The translations under genes and the position numbers were made by a program. From Megalonaias nervosa (Eukaryota > Mollusca > Bivalvia > Unionida > Unionidae): DNA of 64,000 bases. Shown here in pieces: positions 37,981-50,404 of the stretch. Every line of letters begins with the position of its first letter. Within the stretch, counting starts at the first letter, position 1. The stretch is from contig JAECUM010016838.1 of NCBI GenBank assembly GCA_016617855.1, positions 24,304-88,303 of the forward strand, written 5' to 3'. Below the pieces are notes generated by a model. The model had not been told where the DNA came from. It saw only the letters and a program-made list of their open reading frames with translations, and did no database searches.

Positions 37981-39125
37981 CATCCCTGTCAGCGCAGCTA
38001 CAAAATGCATTCCTTAAATCTGTTAGAATATAATCTTTTGAAACATTTACAGCTTATGCTTGCAACGTTATTGCATGAACGTTACAATGAATTTGTGGTT
38101 CTTTCACTCTAATCGCACTACTAAAGCATTGATTCATAATTTATTTTAAAGAATATTACTGTGGACTTATAAATAGCTAATATTAATATTTTAATATGTT
38201 TGAATTTTTCTAATGCATATTTTGTACATTTTGTACAGTTTTACATCCTTTTTAAGAATATACTGCAATTAAAAGGACTATTACAGTATGCAGTTTCTGT
38301 CTTTCTCACGTTTTGTTTCATTAAAAGCTTGCATGCATTTGGCCATACGCAGCGACAAAAAACATTTGTTGATCGATATGAAATTTATGTAGAAAGAAAA
38401 TCAACTAAACCATATCTTTTAAGCAAAATGTTTTTTCTTCCTGCTTTTGATACCATCCCACTTTCTACTTTGGTCCTGGATTCTAATTTTATTCTTTCTT
38501 ATAATAACAATCACAACATTTAATTGCAAAAATCAGGACTCGAAGAAAAACTTCTGCAAAAAATTCATATCCAAACAATTATTTTTGACAGTATTGGGCA
38601 TGCCAGATACCATACAAATACTCTCTAACACAATATACAACGCACAACAAGTTTTGCAACACTTGGAATAATGATATAAACAGAACATGTTTGAGTTAAG
38701 TTATTTAAAAGGCAAACTATGTTTGTTTTTCTTCAGTCATTATATTTATGCAATATACAATGCAAGGTTTAATTTTTGACCTATCTCACCTTCAATATAT
38801 GAAAGGTTTTACTTATACTTCAATCACATGGTACTACTTTTAGTCCATAACAGTTGTAATTTCCAATGTTTTACTCTTAAACTACCTTTTAAAAACGTAT
38901 TACATTCCTTTTCTTTCACCCATCTAGCTTTTCAACATGCTGAACTTCTGGTCACTCTAAGTGAAAATATGCTTATCTTTCGTGTGTTATAAAGACCAGC
39001 GTATTTAAATAGATGTAAATTGCAAAATAAAATGTGAAAATGGAAAAGAAATTTTAAAAAAATTATTATAACCAGTGAATAAGATAAAGTTGGAAACGTT
39101 TTCTCACAATACATTTTTTTTTAGC
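37981..39125. other. 3' flank of the membrane-protein ORF, AT-rich
   Basis: No canonical polyadenylation signal is close to the stop. At about 38560-38670 a short open stretch (DSKKNFCKKFISKQLF...QVLQHLE, stop at about 38670) follows a pyrimidine-rich tract and AAAATCAG, so a small terminal exon is conceivable, but nothing links it to a known gene. Confidence 0.35.
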
Positions 39126-39130
39126 TTTAT

Positions 39131-39600
39131 AACACACCTGTATTTAACACAAATTGATGAAGGCAGAACGGTGATTACAACACACCTGGATTTAACAAAA
39201 TTCATAAAGGCAGCACGGTGATACTCTACAACACACCTGTATTTAACACAATTCGTAAAGGTAGCATGGTGATTACTCTACAACACACCTGTATTTAACA
39301 CAATTCGTAAAGGCAGCACGGTGATACTCTACAACACACCTGTATTTAACACAATTCGTAAAGGTAGCATGGTGATTACTCTAGAACACACCTGTATTTA
39401 ACACAATTCGTAAAGGTAGCATGGTGATTACTCTACAACACACCTGTATTTCATACAATCCATAAAAGTAGCGTGGTGGTTACTTTATAACACAGACACA
39501 TTTAATACAATTCATAAAGTCAGCTTGGTGATTTCTTTGTAACACACGTATATTTAATATAATTATAAAGGCAGCTTGGTGGTTACTTAAGTCTACAACA
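39131..39600. repeat. About 51-bp minisatellite
   Basis: Nine imperfect units with ACACACCTGTATTTAACACA, then ATTCGTAAAGGYAGCAYGGT and GATTACTCTACA. Spacing is 48-53 bp; the outer units (before 39185 and after 39480) are most diverged. Confidence 0.92.
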
Positions 39601-39948
39601 TTCGACTACAATATTTACTAAAGGAAAACAAACAGTATGGTCATTGCAAGAATATCTTTAAACTTATTAAAGAATGCGGCGGAGTCATTCGTATTTACTC
39701 TTTATAAACAATTCTAAAAAATCTTAAAATATTTCAAAAGTAGTGTCTGTAGTAAACGATTTTGCACCTTCCACATAAAACTCTAGGCTCGAGCGTGTGT
39801 GTGTGTAAGACAATACGCGCGAGCAAACTCACTTCCAGGTAATGAAGTACTTCCATCCATGCATCCGTCCGTACATTCAGCCATATAAACACGGAGACAC
39901 AAATCCATCCATCCATCCGACCGTCCGACCGTCCATGCATACACACAT

Positions 39949-40110
39949 CAACATTCCCTCTAATATTTTCCTCTGTGCGCGGAATTTTGAAACTGCTGCG
40001 CGGCATATGAATTTGCTACCAAAACTTGTGCGCGGAATTTTGAAACTGCTGCGCGGCATTTTCTAATGAGCTGCGCCGCCGCGCAGCCGCGCACCTTAGA
40101 GGGAACATTG
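39949..40110. mobile_element. hAT-type MITE with 8-bp target-site duplication
   Basis: 162-bp non-autonomous element. The terminal inverted repeats are CAACATTCCCTCTAA (39949-39963) and the reverse complement of TTAGAGGGAACATTG (40096-40110), 15 bp with two mismatches, starting CA and ending TG as in hAT elements. The flanks ACACACAT (39941-39948) and ACATACAT (40111-40118) form an 8-bp duplication with one difference, also diagnostic of hAT. Internally, a 33-bp block starting TGTGCGCGGAATTTTGAAAC is repeated (about 39974 and 40027), and the 3' part is an unusually GC-rich GCGCGGC run. No transposase. Confidence 0.85.
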
Positions 40111-40297
40111 ACATACATAAACTACTGTTAAACCATCTATGCATGCATGATGCATATAGTATACTATATTAATGACAATATGCTGCCGTTGCCTTTAATT
40201 ATGAAAAAGATACGTCTTCCAACTATGTTATTTGAAATGATGTAATCAACATGCCATTTATTTCTGATTATTCTTATGTAATGCTTTGTCACACATT

Positions 40298-40323
40298 GTT
40301 AAAGCTACGTTAAAAATCCAAAA

Positions 40324-40382
<59 letters not shown>
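40298..40382 (+). mobile_element. SINE family 1 tail relic with (AC)n, copy D
   Basis: Only the last part of the family 1 SINE remains: TTGTTAAAGCTACGTTAAAA, then ATCCAAAATC, followed by about 29 AC units. This joint is the same as in copies A and C, so the microsatellite is inherited from the SINE. Confidence 0.75.
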
Positions 40383-40383
<1 letters not shown>

Positions 40384-41200
40384 TTATTTTCTTTATACAA
40401 ACGATGATAATTGCTTGCTCAAAATTTCGTGAATTCGCACCTGTGAATGCATATGGCAAACCAACTTAATCTTAAAATACTATTGATGTGCTTAACCATT
40501 TCTCGTAAAATATAAAATTTATTTTGGAATGCGTTTGCTACTTATTAGTTTGTATTTGAAGGTGGAAAGGATGTACATAACAATGACATTTTCACACTAA
40601 AGCCGTCAGACTGGAAAAAAAATAAATTATATCCCAATCATAATCAATTGAATTTAGAGCATTACCTACTTCCAGAAATATTACCAGCGCTGTAGTTTTG
40701 TCCAGGTACAGGTTAAAGTACACACCCATATTCAAATTGTTTTATAAAATGACATGATTTATAGCAGAATGACCCTTCTCCATGCATAAAAAAAAAAAAA
40801 AAAAAAATTCACCCAAATGTTGGCAAAAATCCACAATTTAAAATCTTAAAAGCTTCACTGCATGTGAAATCCATTTTTTAATAAGACCAGAAGATCAATC
40901 CAATTTCATTTTCTTTCCAAATATTTTGTTTAGTTGCAACCTAGCATTAATTACATGTACCTAAATATCATAATCTAACTGTAAGAGATGCATAAATACT
41001 AAGATCTGAATTGTTCCGATTTTGTAAAAAATGTTTAAATCTCTAGGATGCTTAAGTTAGGTATTGCCATTGTATACCCGGCCTTCCATTGCTGATATAA
41101 AATTAATATTCAGAATGAAATCTAACCGCTATTTAGCCATATTTTAACGCCGTTTCATGTAACATATAAAATATTGATGATCAAACCAAAAAGATGCACC
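40383..41200. other. Intergenic DNA, nothing recognised
   Basis: AT-rich; a run of about 20 A near 40788 is the only structure. No exon seen. Confidence 0.5.
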
Positions 41201-41208
41201 TTAAGGTA

Positions 41209-42375
41209 TCTATCTACAAACATGCCTGTAAACGTATCTACCTATCTACACACCTCCTATCTATCAGCACACCTACTACCTACCTACCTACACACCTACT
41301 ACCACCTACCTACATACACACCTACTACCTACCTACATGCATACCTACTACCTACATACCTACATACCTACTACCTACATACATACCTACTACCTACCTA
41401 CATAAATACCTACTACCTACCTACCTACACACCTACTACCTACCTACATACACACCTACTACCTACATACATACACACCTACTACCTACCTACATATATA
41501 CCTACTACCTACCTATATACATACCTACTACCTACCTACCTACACAACTACTACCTACCTACCTACACACCTACTACCTACCTACCTACATACCTACTAC
41601 CTACCTACATACACACCTATATACCTACTACCTACCTATATACATACCTACTACCTACCTACCTACACACCTACTACCTACCGACCTACACACCTACTAC
41701 CTACCTACCTACACACCTACTACCTAACTACCTACACACCTACTATCTACCTACCTACGTACCTACTACCTACCTACATACACATCTACTACCTACCTAC
41801 ATACATACCTACTACCTACCTACCTACATACCTACTACCTACCTACCTACATACCTACTACCTACCTACCTACATACCTACTACCTACCTACATACATAC
41901 CTACTACCTACCTACTACCTACTACCTACTACATATACACCTACTACCTACCTACATACCTACTACCTACCTACCTACACACCTACTACCTACCTAACTA
42001 CATTCCTACTACCTACCTAACTACTCACCTACTACCTACCTATCTGTACACCGACTACCTACCTACCTACACACCTACTAACTACCTACACATCTACCAT
42101 CTACCTACCTACTCATCCATCACCTACCTACCTACTTACTTCCTAACTATCTGCACACATACTACCTACCTACCTACACACCTACCATCTACCGATCTGC
42201 ACACCTACTACCTACCAATCTGCACACCTACTACCAACCTATCTGCATACCTACAACCTATTACCTACCTACACATCTACTACCTACCTATCTGCATACA
42301 TATTACCTACCCACCAACCTACACAACTACTACCTATCTAAATATACATCTACTACCTACCTACCCACCTACTCA
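41209..42375. repeat. 23-bp CTAC-rich minisatellite
   Basis: About 50 units of CACCTACTACCTACCTACCT plus ACA, with ACA/ATA and CCT/CAT variation, degrading toward the right end. The pyrimidine/A composition contains almost no stop codons on the plus strand, so two overlapping frames stay open (41174-42385 and 41194-41727). A single repeat would encode a 23-residue Tyr/Thr/Leu/Pro pattern every three units. I treat the ORFs as by-products. Confidence 0.93.
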
Positions 42376-42513
42376 ACTGAGCTGAAAGAAACGAGGAAAA
42401 CAATGCTTTTGTAAACCGTTAAACATTTCCTTTAGTCAAACCGGACGGACGTTACAATTTTCGGAACAAAAAGTGTTCTTTTTTTCGTGAATCAAAATTT
42501 GGAAAAAACCTGA

Positions 42514-42651
42514 TTCGTATTCATAGTACCGTCTAAGCATGGTGACTATACTAAACTATATCCAGCAGCTGTGAGACTTGCTGTTAAAGGACAAACCCCA
42601 ATCCGAGTTGAAGGACAGACTAAAATTGATCGTATCCGTGAACTTTACTAG
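42514..42651 (+). pseudogene. Short coding-like relic, unidentified
   Basis: Forty-five open codons end at TAG (42649-42651), including KHGDYTKLYPAAVRLAVKGQ and TPIRVEGQTKIDRIRELY. The balanced amino-acid composition, unlike the AT-driven ORFs around it, suggests former coding. It could derive from a transposon protein or a processed gene; family not recognised. Confidence 0.35.
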
Positions 42652-43824
42652 CACTTGTGCTTTGATCTGGCATCTGTTGGAGATTGACATAATCTCCTAA
42701 AAGCATTTACAGAGATTTTGTAAATGTTAACAAATGGAACATAAATGTATATCTACTCTTATGTTGGTTAAAATCCTGTTTCAACACTCTTCACAGTCAA
42801 CACGAAAGGCCACTCCATCGTCGTGAGACTATGAAGTGCTTTTGACATATTCTGAATTTTATGGTGTTTTTGTACAGACTGTGAATATATTGAGTGTTAT
42901 CTAACACATCCCACCGAAATTCTCATCTCGTACACATTAAGTTTGGAAAGGCTTAGTTTGTATACGAAGTAGTATACTAACGTGGGGGAGGGGGGCGTGG
43001 CAGTTGCACCGGGCGCCAGAGGTCTTGGGGCGCCAAAACAGCAGGTCCCAGAGGTCTTGCAGCGCCAAAACCCATTTGAGCTATCATCATCGCTCCGGGC
43101 GCCATTTACCCTTAGTACGACGCTGTGTATAAACCAAGACCTTTTCTGTAAAAACGAATTACATTTGAGTGATCGTTCCTATTGCCCACACAAAAACAGA
43201 ATTGCACCTAGAATCTTACCAGGTTAGGTGGGGAAGGTATAGAATTGAAATGTTCCCTCCAACCGAATGTTTCTTTTGTTTCCTATGAAAGAAGGATTGT
43301 TTCATAAAATAACATGGAATATATTGACAGCTAATGTAATAACAAAATTTCCTTGTAATGTGGCGACATAAACTTTTTAAAAACAAATATCCTAGCTCCC
43401 CCACCCTAAAACAAATGGACAGTGCGTTAAAAGTAAAGCAAACAAAAACAAAATTATTTAAAACAAGATCTAATATTCTCAATAGATCATAAAGGCCAAA
43501 CATGACGTTTTAAAGTAAATAAGTGCATAAATAACACTAGACAATCAAATGTAAGCAACTACTACTAATGCTGAATCGATTACCTACTTGTGGTGGCAGC
43601 CTTTGTGAGGACAGAATCGCATACAATTCATAAAACGTCCCAGTAGTTCCATTAACAATGCTTCGACAAAAAGATAATTATCGTTCTGCCCGTATGAAGT
43701 ACCCACTATACTGTTGCAGACCCTCGTTAGATCCTTTGTCATGTTATTAGTAGTATTATATATGCACTGAGGTATAGCGTTGAAGAGTCCCTTGGTTCAA
43801 GGTAAATCTTGCGCAACAACCCAT

Positions 43825-43825
<1 letters not shown>
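42652..43825. other. Intergenic DNA, one GC-rich patch
   Basis: A GC-rich patch at 42980-43125 contains a repeated motif (GGGCGCCA..., CAGAGGTCTTG...GCGCCAAAAC twice, about 43016 and 43052). The plus ORF through it (42982-43227) is not recognised. Confidence 0.45.

Positions 43826-43870
<45 letters not shown>
43826..43870. repeat. (AC)n microsatellite
   Basis: About 22 AC units, without a SINE tail before it. Confidence 0.93.
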
Positions 43871-43872
<2 letters not shown>

Positions 43873-43939
43873 AGTTACGTCAATTAAACAACTTGAATTT
43901 GTGTTTTGAATACATGACAATCGGTTGATTTCAACTGTG

Positions 43940-44184
43940 TTGTTGTTGTAGGGTTAACGCCATTTTTCAGTACAAGATAGGCTATACATGGCGGCCAGTA
44001 TAAATGGTGGAGGAAGAACCCGGGAAAACCCCGGAAAGAACCACCGACCCACGAGAAGCTACTGGCATGCTTTCTCACGTAACCACACTGGCCGAACCCG
44101 AGACTCGAACCCACGCAGGCAGAGGTGAGATGGCAATGATCCGTAACGGTGAGCGCTTTAGACCACTCGGCCACTCGGAGCCCC
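43940..44184 (-). mobile_element. tRNA(Leu/Ser)-like SINE (family 2), copy 2 with target-site duplication
   Basis: The best-preserved family 2 copy. On the minus strand the head has GGCCGAGTGGTCTAAAGCGC (A box) and GGGTTCGAGTCTCGGG (B box), followed by the conserved body ending GGCGTTAACCCTAC and an ACAAC tail at the low-coordinate end. Flanks GATTTCAACTGTG (43927-43939) and GATTTCTACTGTG (44185-44197) form a 13-bp duplication with one mismatch, as produced by LINE-type target-primed insertion. The 96-codon minus ORF at 43884-44174 is SINE sequence. Confidence 0.9.
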
Positions 44185-44197
44185 GATTTCTACTGTG

Positions 44198-47100
44198 GAT
44201 CTCTTGGTAATGCAGTGTCAAAAGAGATGCATTTTTTGTCTTTCTCTCGAAGCATGGGCGAGAGACAAATCTAATTTTTCAACTGCTTTTTCGCTGTTCG
44301 CACAAGTGTCAACGCTAAGTTTTTACATTTACCGCCATATATCTGAAACTTTTGTATATACAACAACAAAAATGAAATTCAAATGAATGGATTTATCTTG
44401 ATGAGTTCTACTCATCTCTGGGTAAAATAGGTAAGAGTGACCTACATTTTACGCTCTGTTGATTATGCCTCGTGTTGGGGGCGTCTACTTGTTATATGGC
44501 GGTTTGATTTGGTTATTAATTAATGAATGGAAGAACAGAGATCTGAGCAGAGATATAAAATAGAACAACACAAACACCCGTATGTAAAATATAACAATTT
44601 AATCAATTACATAAACAAAATGAAATTGAACATGACATTTGAATGATTCTCTTTCTCATAGAAATAAAATTACCAAATTTATAAGAAATACAATTAGCCA
44701 TTCTGCTATATCGATAAAACAAATTTCATCATAGAATCGAGTGAACTATCGAACTTATTTTTGCACAGCATGCCTGCATAACCTGGTTGTTTCCGGTCCT
44801 CTTCAAAGTCAACGTTAGTGACAGATTAGAGTCGCCGTATTCCTTTTTCTCTTCTCTCTATCTCTCCAGCCTCTTCGGGTCATCAACCGTAACTTAGTTG
44901 TCTTCAGTCTTTTCCGCAATAAATGCATAAATACGCAACCTACGGTTTTTCTTCTAGGATCGAACAATAGTCTCCACTCTTGCTACGTCAGATATCGTCT
45001 TATTGTAATTCAGCAGAACTAAAGCCAATATCGCTCTGTTCGCAGATGATACACACGACGCTATTTACCATAAAAGTAATGTCTTACCTAGCAGATAGCC
45101 GCATTCCTAAATGGAACCATGACATAACTAGATATGTTTAATAAATAGTGCTACGCCCACGTGGGATATAAATTACTAACTGGACAAAGTTGGTCAGCAA
45201 GCGCCGATTTCTTGATCAAAAATGTTCAAAACTTATTTACACAAATGAATTAATGGACTCAACGTCTTAACTACATTACTTGCTTACTAGCAATTCAATG
45301 GTATAACATTTCCAGACACAGTGAAATCAATTCATAGTCTACATGATTCATATCATTAAAGACAGATGAATTCACCCCTTGTCACAATTCATATTATACG
45401 TAATGCATGAAATCCATAGGATACATGATTCCTATTACATACCACGGAGTAAATTCTAACAAATTCGTATCAATGTAATATTGTAAGACATTCAGAACAC
45501 ATGAGACATATAAAATTCAAAACAAAGAATGCAAAGAATTAACTTCCGAACTCAAGAAAAATTGACGTATGCATTTAAAACGAATACATGCAACAAATAT
45601 TTACAAACTTGTATCAATGAATATATTTTATGCGATTGGGACAAACCTTGCGTTCCCAGAAACTAGTTTTCTTTTCTATGAAGCCAAATCTCGCTTTCCG
45701 TGTACCTCAACTTCCGACACCCGTGCCTTGGACAATTTATAACGGTAGAACACTTTCTACATCACCGGAGTCAAGAACGTTCCCTTCCGCAGAAAAACCT
45801 GGGCTAATTTCACGAGCGAAATTACTTAAAACATTACGTCTGGGAAACACACGCCCCTCATTTAGCATAGCCAATCAGGATTAACTTTATCTTACTACCA
45901 AAAATTTAACACGTCCATCGAAGTTAGAATATTTCTGTCTATTCCGTCTTTATTAATATCTATTTCTGGTCAACAATAGTTGAACCCTTTAAGATGAACC
46001 CCGACTGACCCGTGAACGCGTTCATTAGAACAAATGTCGTTCCAACCGGGGAAAATTAACTTGATTATATAATCAACCGGACCTAAAATAGATTATATTC
46101 GAAATTTCGTTTATTCCGAGTATATTACAAACTTGTTATATTGGATTCTGATGTCGAGAAAGACGCATTTAGTTGCACATTTAATGGTGATGATCGCCCT
46201 AATATTACAGTTTTCGGAGGTGGTTCTTCGTAGTTTTCTTGAATATATTTAGACAACGCCAGTCGTATTTAGTACCTTAGTATATACGTAAGTGTATACA
46301 CAAAGACAGTTTATGGCCTAACACTAAAATAGAGCTGCCTGTTTGTTTCTATTGGAATGAGTGGTAACACGTGTCAGAATAGGGCAAGGTGTTATTGCTG
46401 ACAGTCTGAGTGAGGACTGCTTCAGTAACGGAACAGATTTACCAGCAAATGATCTTTCCCACGTTTTAATTGTATACTTTTCGACATATGTAACATGTAA
46501 TATTTATAAACTTACTTAGATCTTGGAGAAGGTAGACATAAGGCCGAAGTAAGAAGACAGATTTTTATAAACCATTGCTTCTGTGTTAAGTGTGTGATCT
46601 TCAAAAACGGCTGAAACAGAATGTTGTGATGGTGTGTAAACGTGCCTGATTGATGGGTCACATCCGTGTACTATTACAGATTATTATAATTTATCGGTAG
46701 AGTTTATTATAATATCACAGTGAAGTGAAAACCTTCTCGACAAATTCATCTTGGCAAAATGTATAAATTGTTTTCTTCTGTAATTTTTTTGTGAGCAAAT
46801 AGATAAAGAAAGGAAGAATGACTTAAGAAGAAAAACGCTGAACGATACATATGCTTAGACAAACATTCAGAAAGATGGATACAAAGGGAGATAAATAGAC
46901 TGACCCATATATATTGCGATTTTTATTAGCAAGGTAGCTGTAACATATTTGTTCTTCTACTTACATAAGATTTAAAATTTCAGCTGAGTCACAAAACAAG
47001 TATCATGAATAGATACTATCTTTTTTGACTTAGAACAGTTAAGATATATTTTTAAAGCTGAGTTTAAGAACAGCTTTTGTAAAAGTTTAGTGAGAGTCGC

Positions 47101-47379
47101 CTACTGATGTATTCATATATATGTGCATTGATTAACAAAAATATTGCTGAGTTTGAAAGTGCGTTATTAAATTTGTTTTATATGTATGCGGATTTTTATA
47201 TTTCGACACAGTCTCGTTTATAAAAAAATCATCTCAATCATTTTGCTGGAATAATATGTGTGAAAATAGATATGAGAAATAAAAGTTATTGCTTAGTTTT
47301 AGAGTAATTAACTCTCCATGAATCTTGAAATGCATAAGCCTGCAAAAAATAAATCCAGATATGGTTGCAATGTTAAGAA
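44198..47379. other. Long intergenic stretch, nothing identified
   Basis: About 3 kb without a recognised exon or repeat. The part from 44800 to 46160 has slightly higher GC and many CG dinucleotides, with a plus ORF (45630-45884) lacking known motifs. It could hold an uncharacterised repeat or LTR, but no matching termini were found. Confidence 0.4.
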
Positions 47380-49790
47380 AGAAACATATCAAGAGAAACA
47401 CGTGATCTTTCTTGTTTCTGTGGTAGATAATCCACAAAAGGTTTGGAAACGCTTAGATTCTGTGATAGCAGGGCTTATTGTAACGAATCTTACCCATCTG
47501 GCTCAGAGCGGTATAAAATTATAATTATTTTAAGAATCTGCTATATTGAGAAAGAGTTGCTGATGACAGAAACGAGAATGAACCTCTGCTGGATATACGT
47601 CATGCAGATTGTGGTACTCAAGATGAATCTGTATCGAAGATGAAGTTATAAACAGTATACTTAGACTCAAATCTGGAAAGGCTTGCGGTCCAGATGGGAT
47701 AGGAATTGACTTTTTGAAGTGTACTATGCCGCTTATCACACCATTGCTAGTAGCATTTTTTAACATATTTTTAATACTGGTATATTTTCTTGTTCATGGG
47801 GACAAGGTATTAATATGACCATTATTTAAATTGGGTTCTTTTTATCAGAATAATAATAATGTTAATGGTATATCGTTGATTAAGATATATGTAAGAATGT
47901 TACCTCTATTTTAAACAAGTGTTTATACGAATGGACTGAACGTAATTGCATTATTGATGAAACGCAACCTGCGTTTCGGCAGGGATATTCCGTTACTGAT
48001 CACATATTCACTCAAAATCTGTCATACATAACTATATATCAAAAGGAGAAGGGGTTCGCTGTTTGTATGGAGATTTTTCTTAAAGTTTTGGACAAGATGG
48101 AACACATTAAATCAGGGACGTATCTACTCTCTAGAGGTATCAATGGGAAATTTGTAACCATTTTAAATTCAATGTACTCAAACTTGCGGTCATGTGTAAA
48201 GTCAAACGGAGCCTTAAAAGAATACTTTGACAATTCTCTGGGGACCACACAAGGTTGTTTTCGAGTCCACCCTTATTTTCGTTGTTTATTTACGATTTGA
48301 TTCGGGTAATGAGAGACAATTGTGGAAAATTATTTTTATTCAGAAAATGTCCATAATCTCTTAGCACTCGTATTTGATGATGATGTAGCTAATTGGGCCG
48401 ATACAACGATAGCATTACAACAACAGATACACATTAGCTAATTGGGCAGATAAAGCAATATCATTACAACAACAGATACACATTAGCTAATTGGGCCGAT
48501 ACAGCAATAGCATTACAACAACAGATACACATTAGCTAATTGGGCCGATACAGCGATAACATTACAACAACAGATACACATTAGCTAATTGGGCCGATAC
48601 AGCGATAACATTACAACAACAGATACACATTAGCTAATTGGGCCGATACAGCGATAGCATTACAACAACAGATACACATAGTAGAACGCATAATTGGGCC
48701 GATACAGCAATACCATTACAACAACAGACACACATTAGCTAATTTGGCCGATACAGCGATAGCATTACAACAACAGATACACATAGTAGAACGCTTTTAT
48801 AAAATCCCAGGAATTGTAGTTAACATGGATAAGACAAAATAAATTGCAATGGAGGACCTATTAAGGAACGATAACAAGTGGGTTGCAAATGGGGCAACAA
48901 TTGGTAAAGTTTCATTTTACAAATATTATGTCTCGTGTTTACACCCAAATTATCATTGGCGAAGGATAAAGAAGCATTAATAGCACGGAGTATCGAATCT
49001 GTTTCGGCTATATTTTATTACCAAAGGAAATGGGGGTACTTTAGTTATGTAGATGCATTTAAAATATTTGATAATATAGTAAAATTTATATCACGTTTTC
49101 TTTCTGGGAGACACACGTATTCAGAATATATTCAAAGTGTTTAAAGTCGTTTCTGTAAACTATAATGTAAATAATTATGTTTCCATCGGAGAATGTGGCA
49201 TAATACAGTTGTGTATTAAATATTGGTGTAAATTGTTTCATATCAACACGGACAGAAACCGAGCAGAATGCTACAAAATGCTTAAATCATTAGCTGATAA
49301 TGGATGAGTTATATTGGTCAGAAATTTCTTATTTAACTATAGTTTTGTCTTCGTATGAATATGCAAGATGTTGGAAATGAGTGTATGAATGAGTGGACGA
49401 GTCAAAACCGGCATGATAAATTCACGCAGTCGTCAAAATTTAGGTATTATTAAAATGATAAAATATTATTAAATGTTGAGAAGTATCTCTCCACAGGATT
49501 ACATACTTATGCTCGTAAAACTCTTTCGAGTTTGATGTTTCAGTCATAAGCTTTTTTTATAGAGATTGGTAGACATGATAGTGTTACTACATCATATCGT
49601 TTGTGCAATTTTTTTTTTTATTGTAGTAACTTGGGGTTTGTAGAAGACGAATATCACGCATTTTTCATTCGTAAACATTGTAAGAGAAAGGTATTTGAAC
49701 AAACCATGGTATAAGTATTCATCTCTAGAAAAAATGTCATGGCTGTATGTCAACACAAAATCCATTTGTTATTCACAATGTTATATCATT
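47380..49790 (+). mobile_element. Decayed non-LTR retrotransposon (RT and C-terminal region)
   Basis: Reading in shifting frames: an upstream block with WKRLDSVIAGLIV and an NYFKNLL-like run; IEDEVINSILRLKSGKACGP then DGI (about 47625-47705), a typical RT entry motif; SRGINGKFVTILNSMYSNLR (about 48125-48190) and FDNSLGTTQGC (about 48227-48260); FDDDVANWADTTIALQQQIH (about 48370-48430), the motif C region with Asp-Asp-Asp-Val; then VERFYKIPGIVVNMDKTK and YYVSCLHPNYHW-like thumb sequence (48790-48960). SIESVSAIFYYQRKWGYFSY and AFKIFDNIVKF follow, and GFVEDEYHAFFIRKHCKRKV (about 49638-49695) near the end recalls the Cys/His-containing tail. A 49-bp tandem array interrupts it. Stops and frameshifts make it inactive; clade not assigned. 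Confidence 0.78.
48386..48783. repeat. 49-bp minisatellite inside LINE coding sequence
   Basis: Eight units of TAGCTAATTGGGCCGATACA, then GCGATAGCATTACAACAACA and GATACACAT, with starts at 48386, 48435, 48484, 48533, 48582 and 48631 exactly 49 bp apart; the last two units carry AGTAGAACGC insertions. The unit is the LINE codons for ANWADTTIALQQQIH, amplified. Forty-nine is not a multiple of three, so each unit shifts the frame. Confidence 0.95.
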
Positions 49791-50400
49791 TATTTATCAT
49801 TTGCTGCGACGACAAGAAAATATATGTAATATCTAAGATAAACATAATATGTGTAGGTGCACTTTATGTGATAGATTTTGATTTTGTATATATATTATTG
49901 CATTATGGCAAATTAAAGAATTTTTAGCATCATTTAAGAAATAGGACAATCTTCAACTAACAGTAATTTTAAAATTTGACTCAAGTTTATAATTTCGGGA
50001 AACAACTATATAGGATATATGGCAACTTCCTAAAGGAAAATGTCTCCACAACAAAACAATGCATATTCACGACTTTTTTCGCCGTGCAGTTTTGTAGAAT
50101 TTCATGTTTAGTTTTGTAAACTTGACTATTGACAAAATTTTTACTTTTGCAATGTTTTATTGCATATTAACCACATAACGGAAATGGCGGTTGTCCATCA
50201 ATGTGAGACTTCCCGCGAAAGCACTTCTAACTCAATCGATGCAGTAAAATTCCAGTAGTATTTAGGTGAAAATTGCGTTGTTATTTGTAGCAGAGCAAAA
50301 AGACAGAAATCATGCAGTATACAATGATATATAAATTTAATAATTAAACGGCAGACAAGTACTTTAAAGACAATTTAGTACATAAGCAGAAGCATTCATC
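49791..50400. other. Intergenic DNA, nothing recognised
   Basis: AT-rich sequence between the LINE relic and a tRNA-like patch; no ORF or repeat of note. Confidence 0.5.
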
Positions 50401-50404
50401 ATGG

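Noticed and set aside
41174..42385. 403-residue Tyr/Thr/Pro-rich repetitive protein
   Set aside because: It coincides exactly with a stop-poor minisatellite, a second overlapping frame is also open, and there is no start context or flanking coding signal.
43884..44174. Conserved protein beginning MAEWSKALTVTDHCHLTS, seen in related forms at 29.5 kb
   Set aside because: The reading lies entirely in family 2 SINE copies; its conservation is that of the SINE, including the tRNA-derived head.
44400..46200. LTR retrotransposon or DNA transposon in the CG-richer stretch
   Set aside because: No matching terminal repeats, target-site duplication or protein motif could be found.
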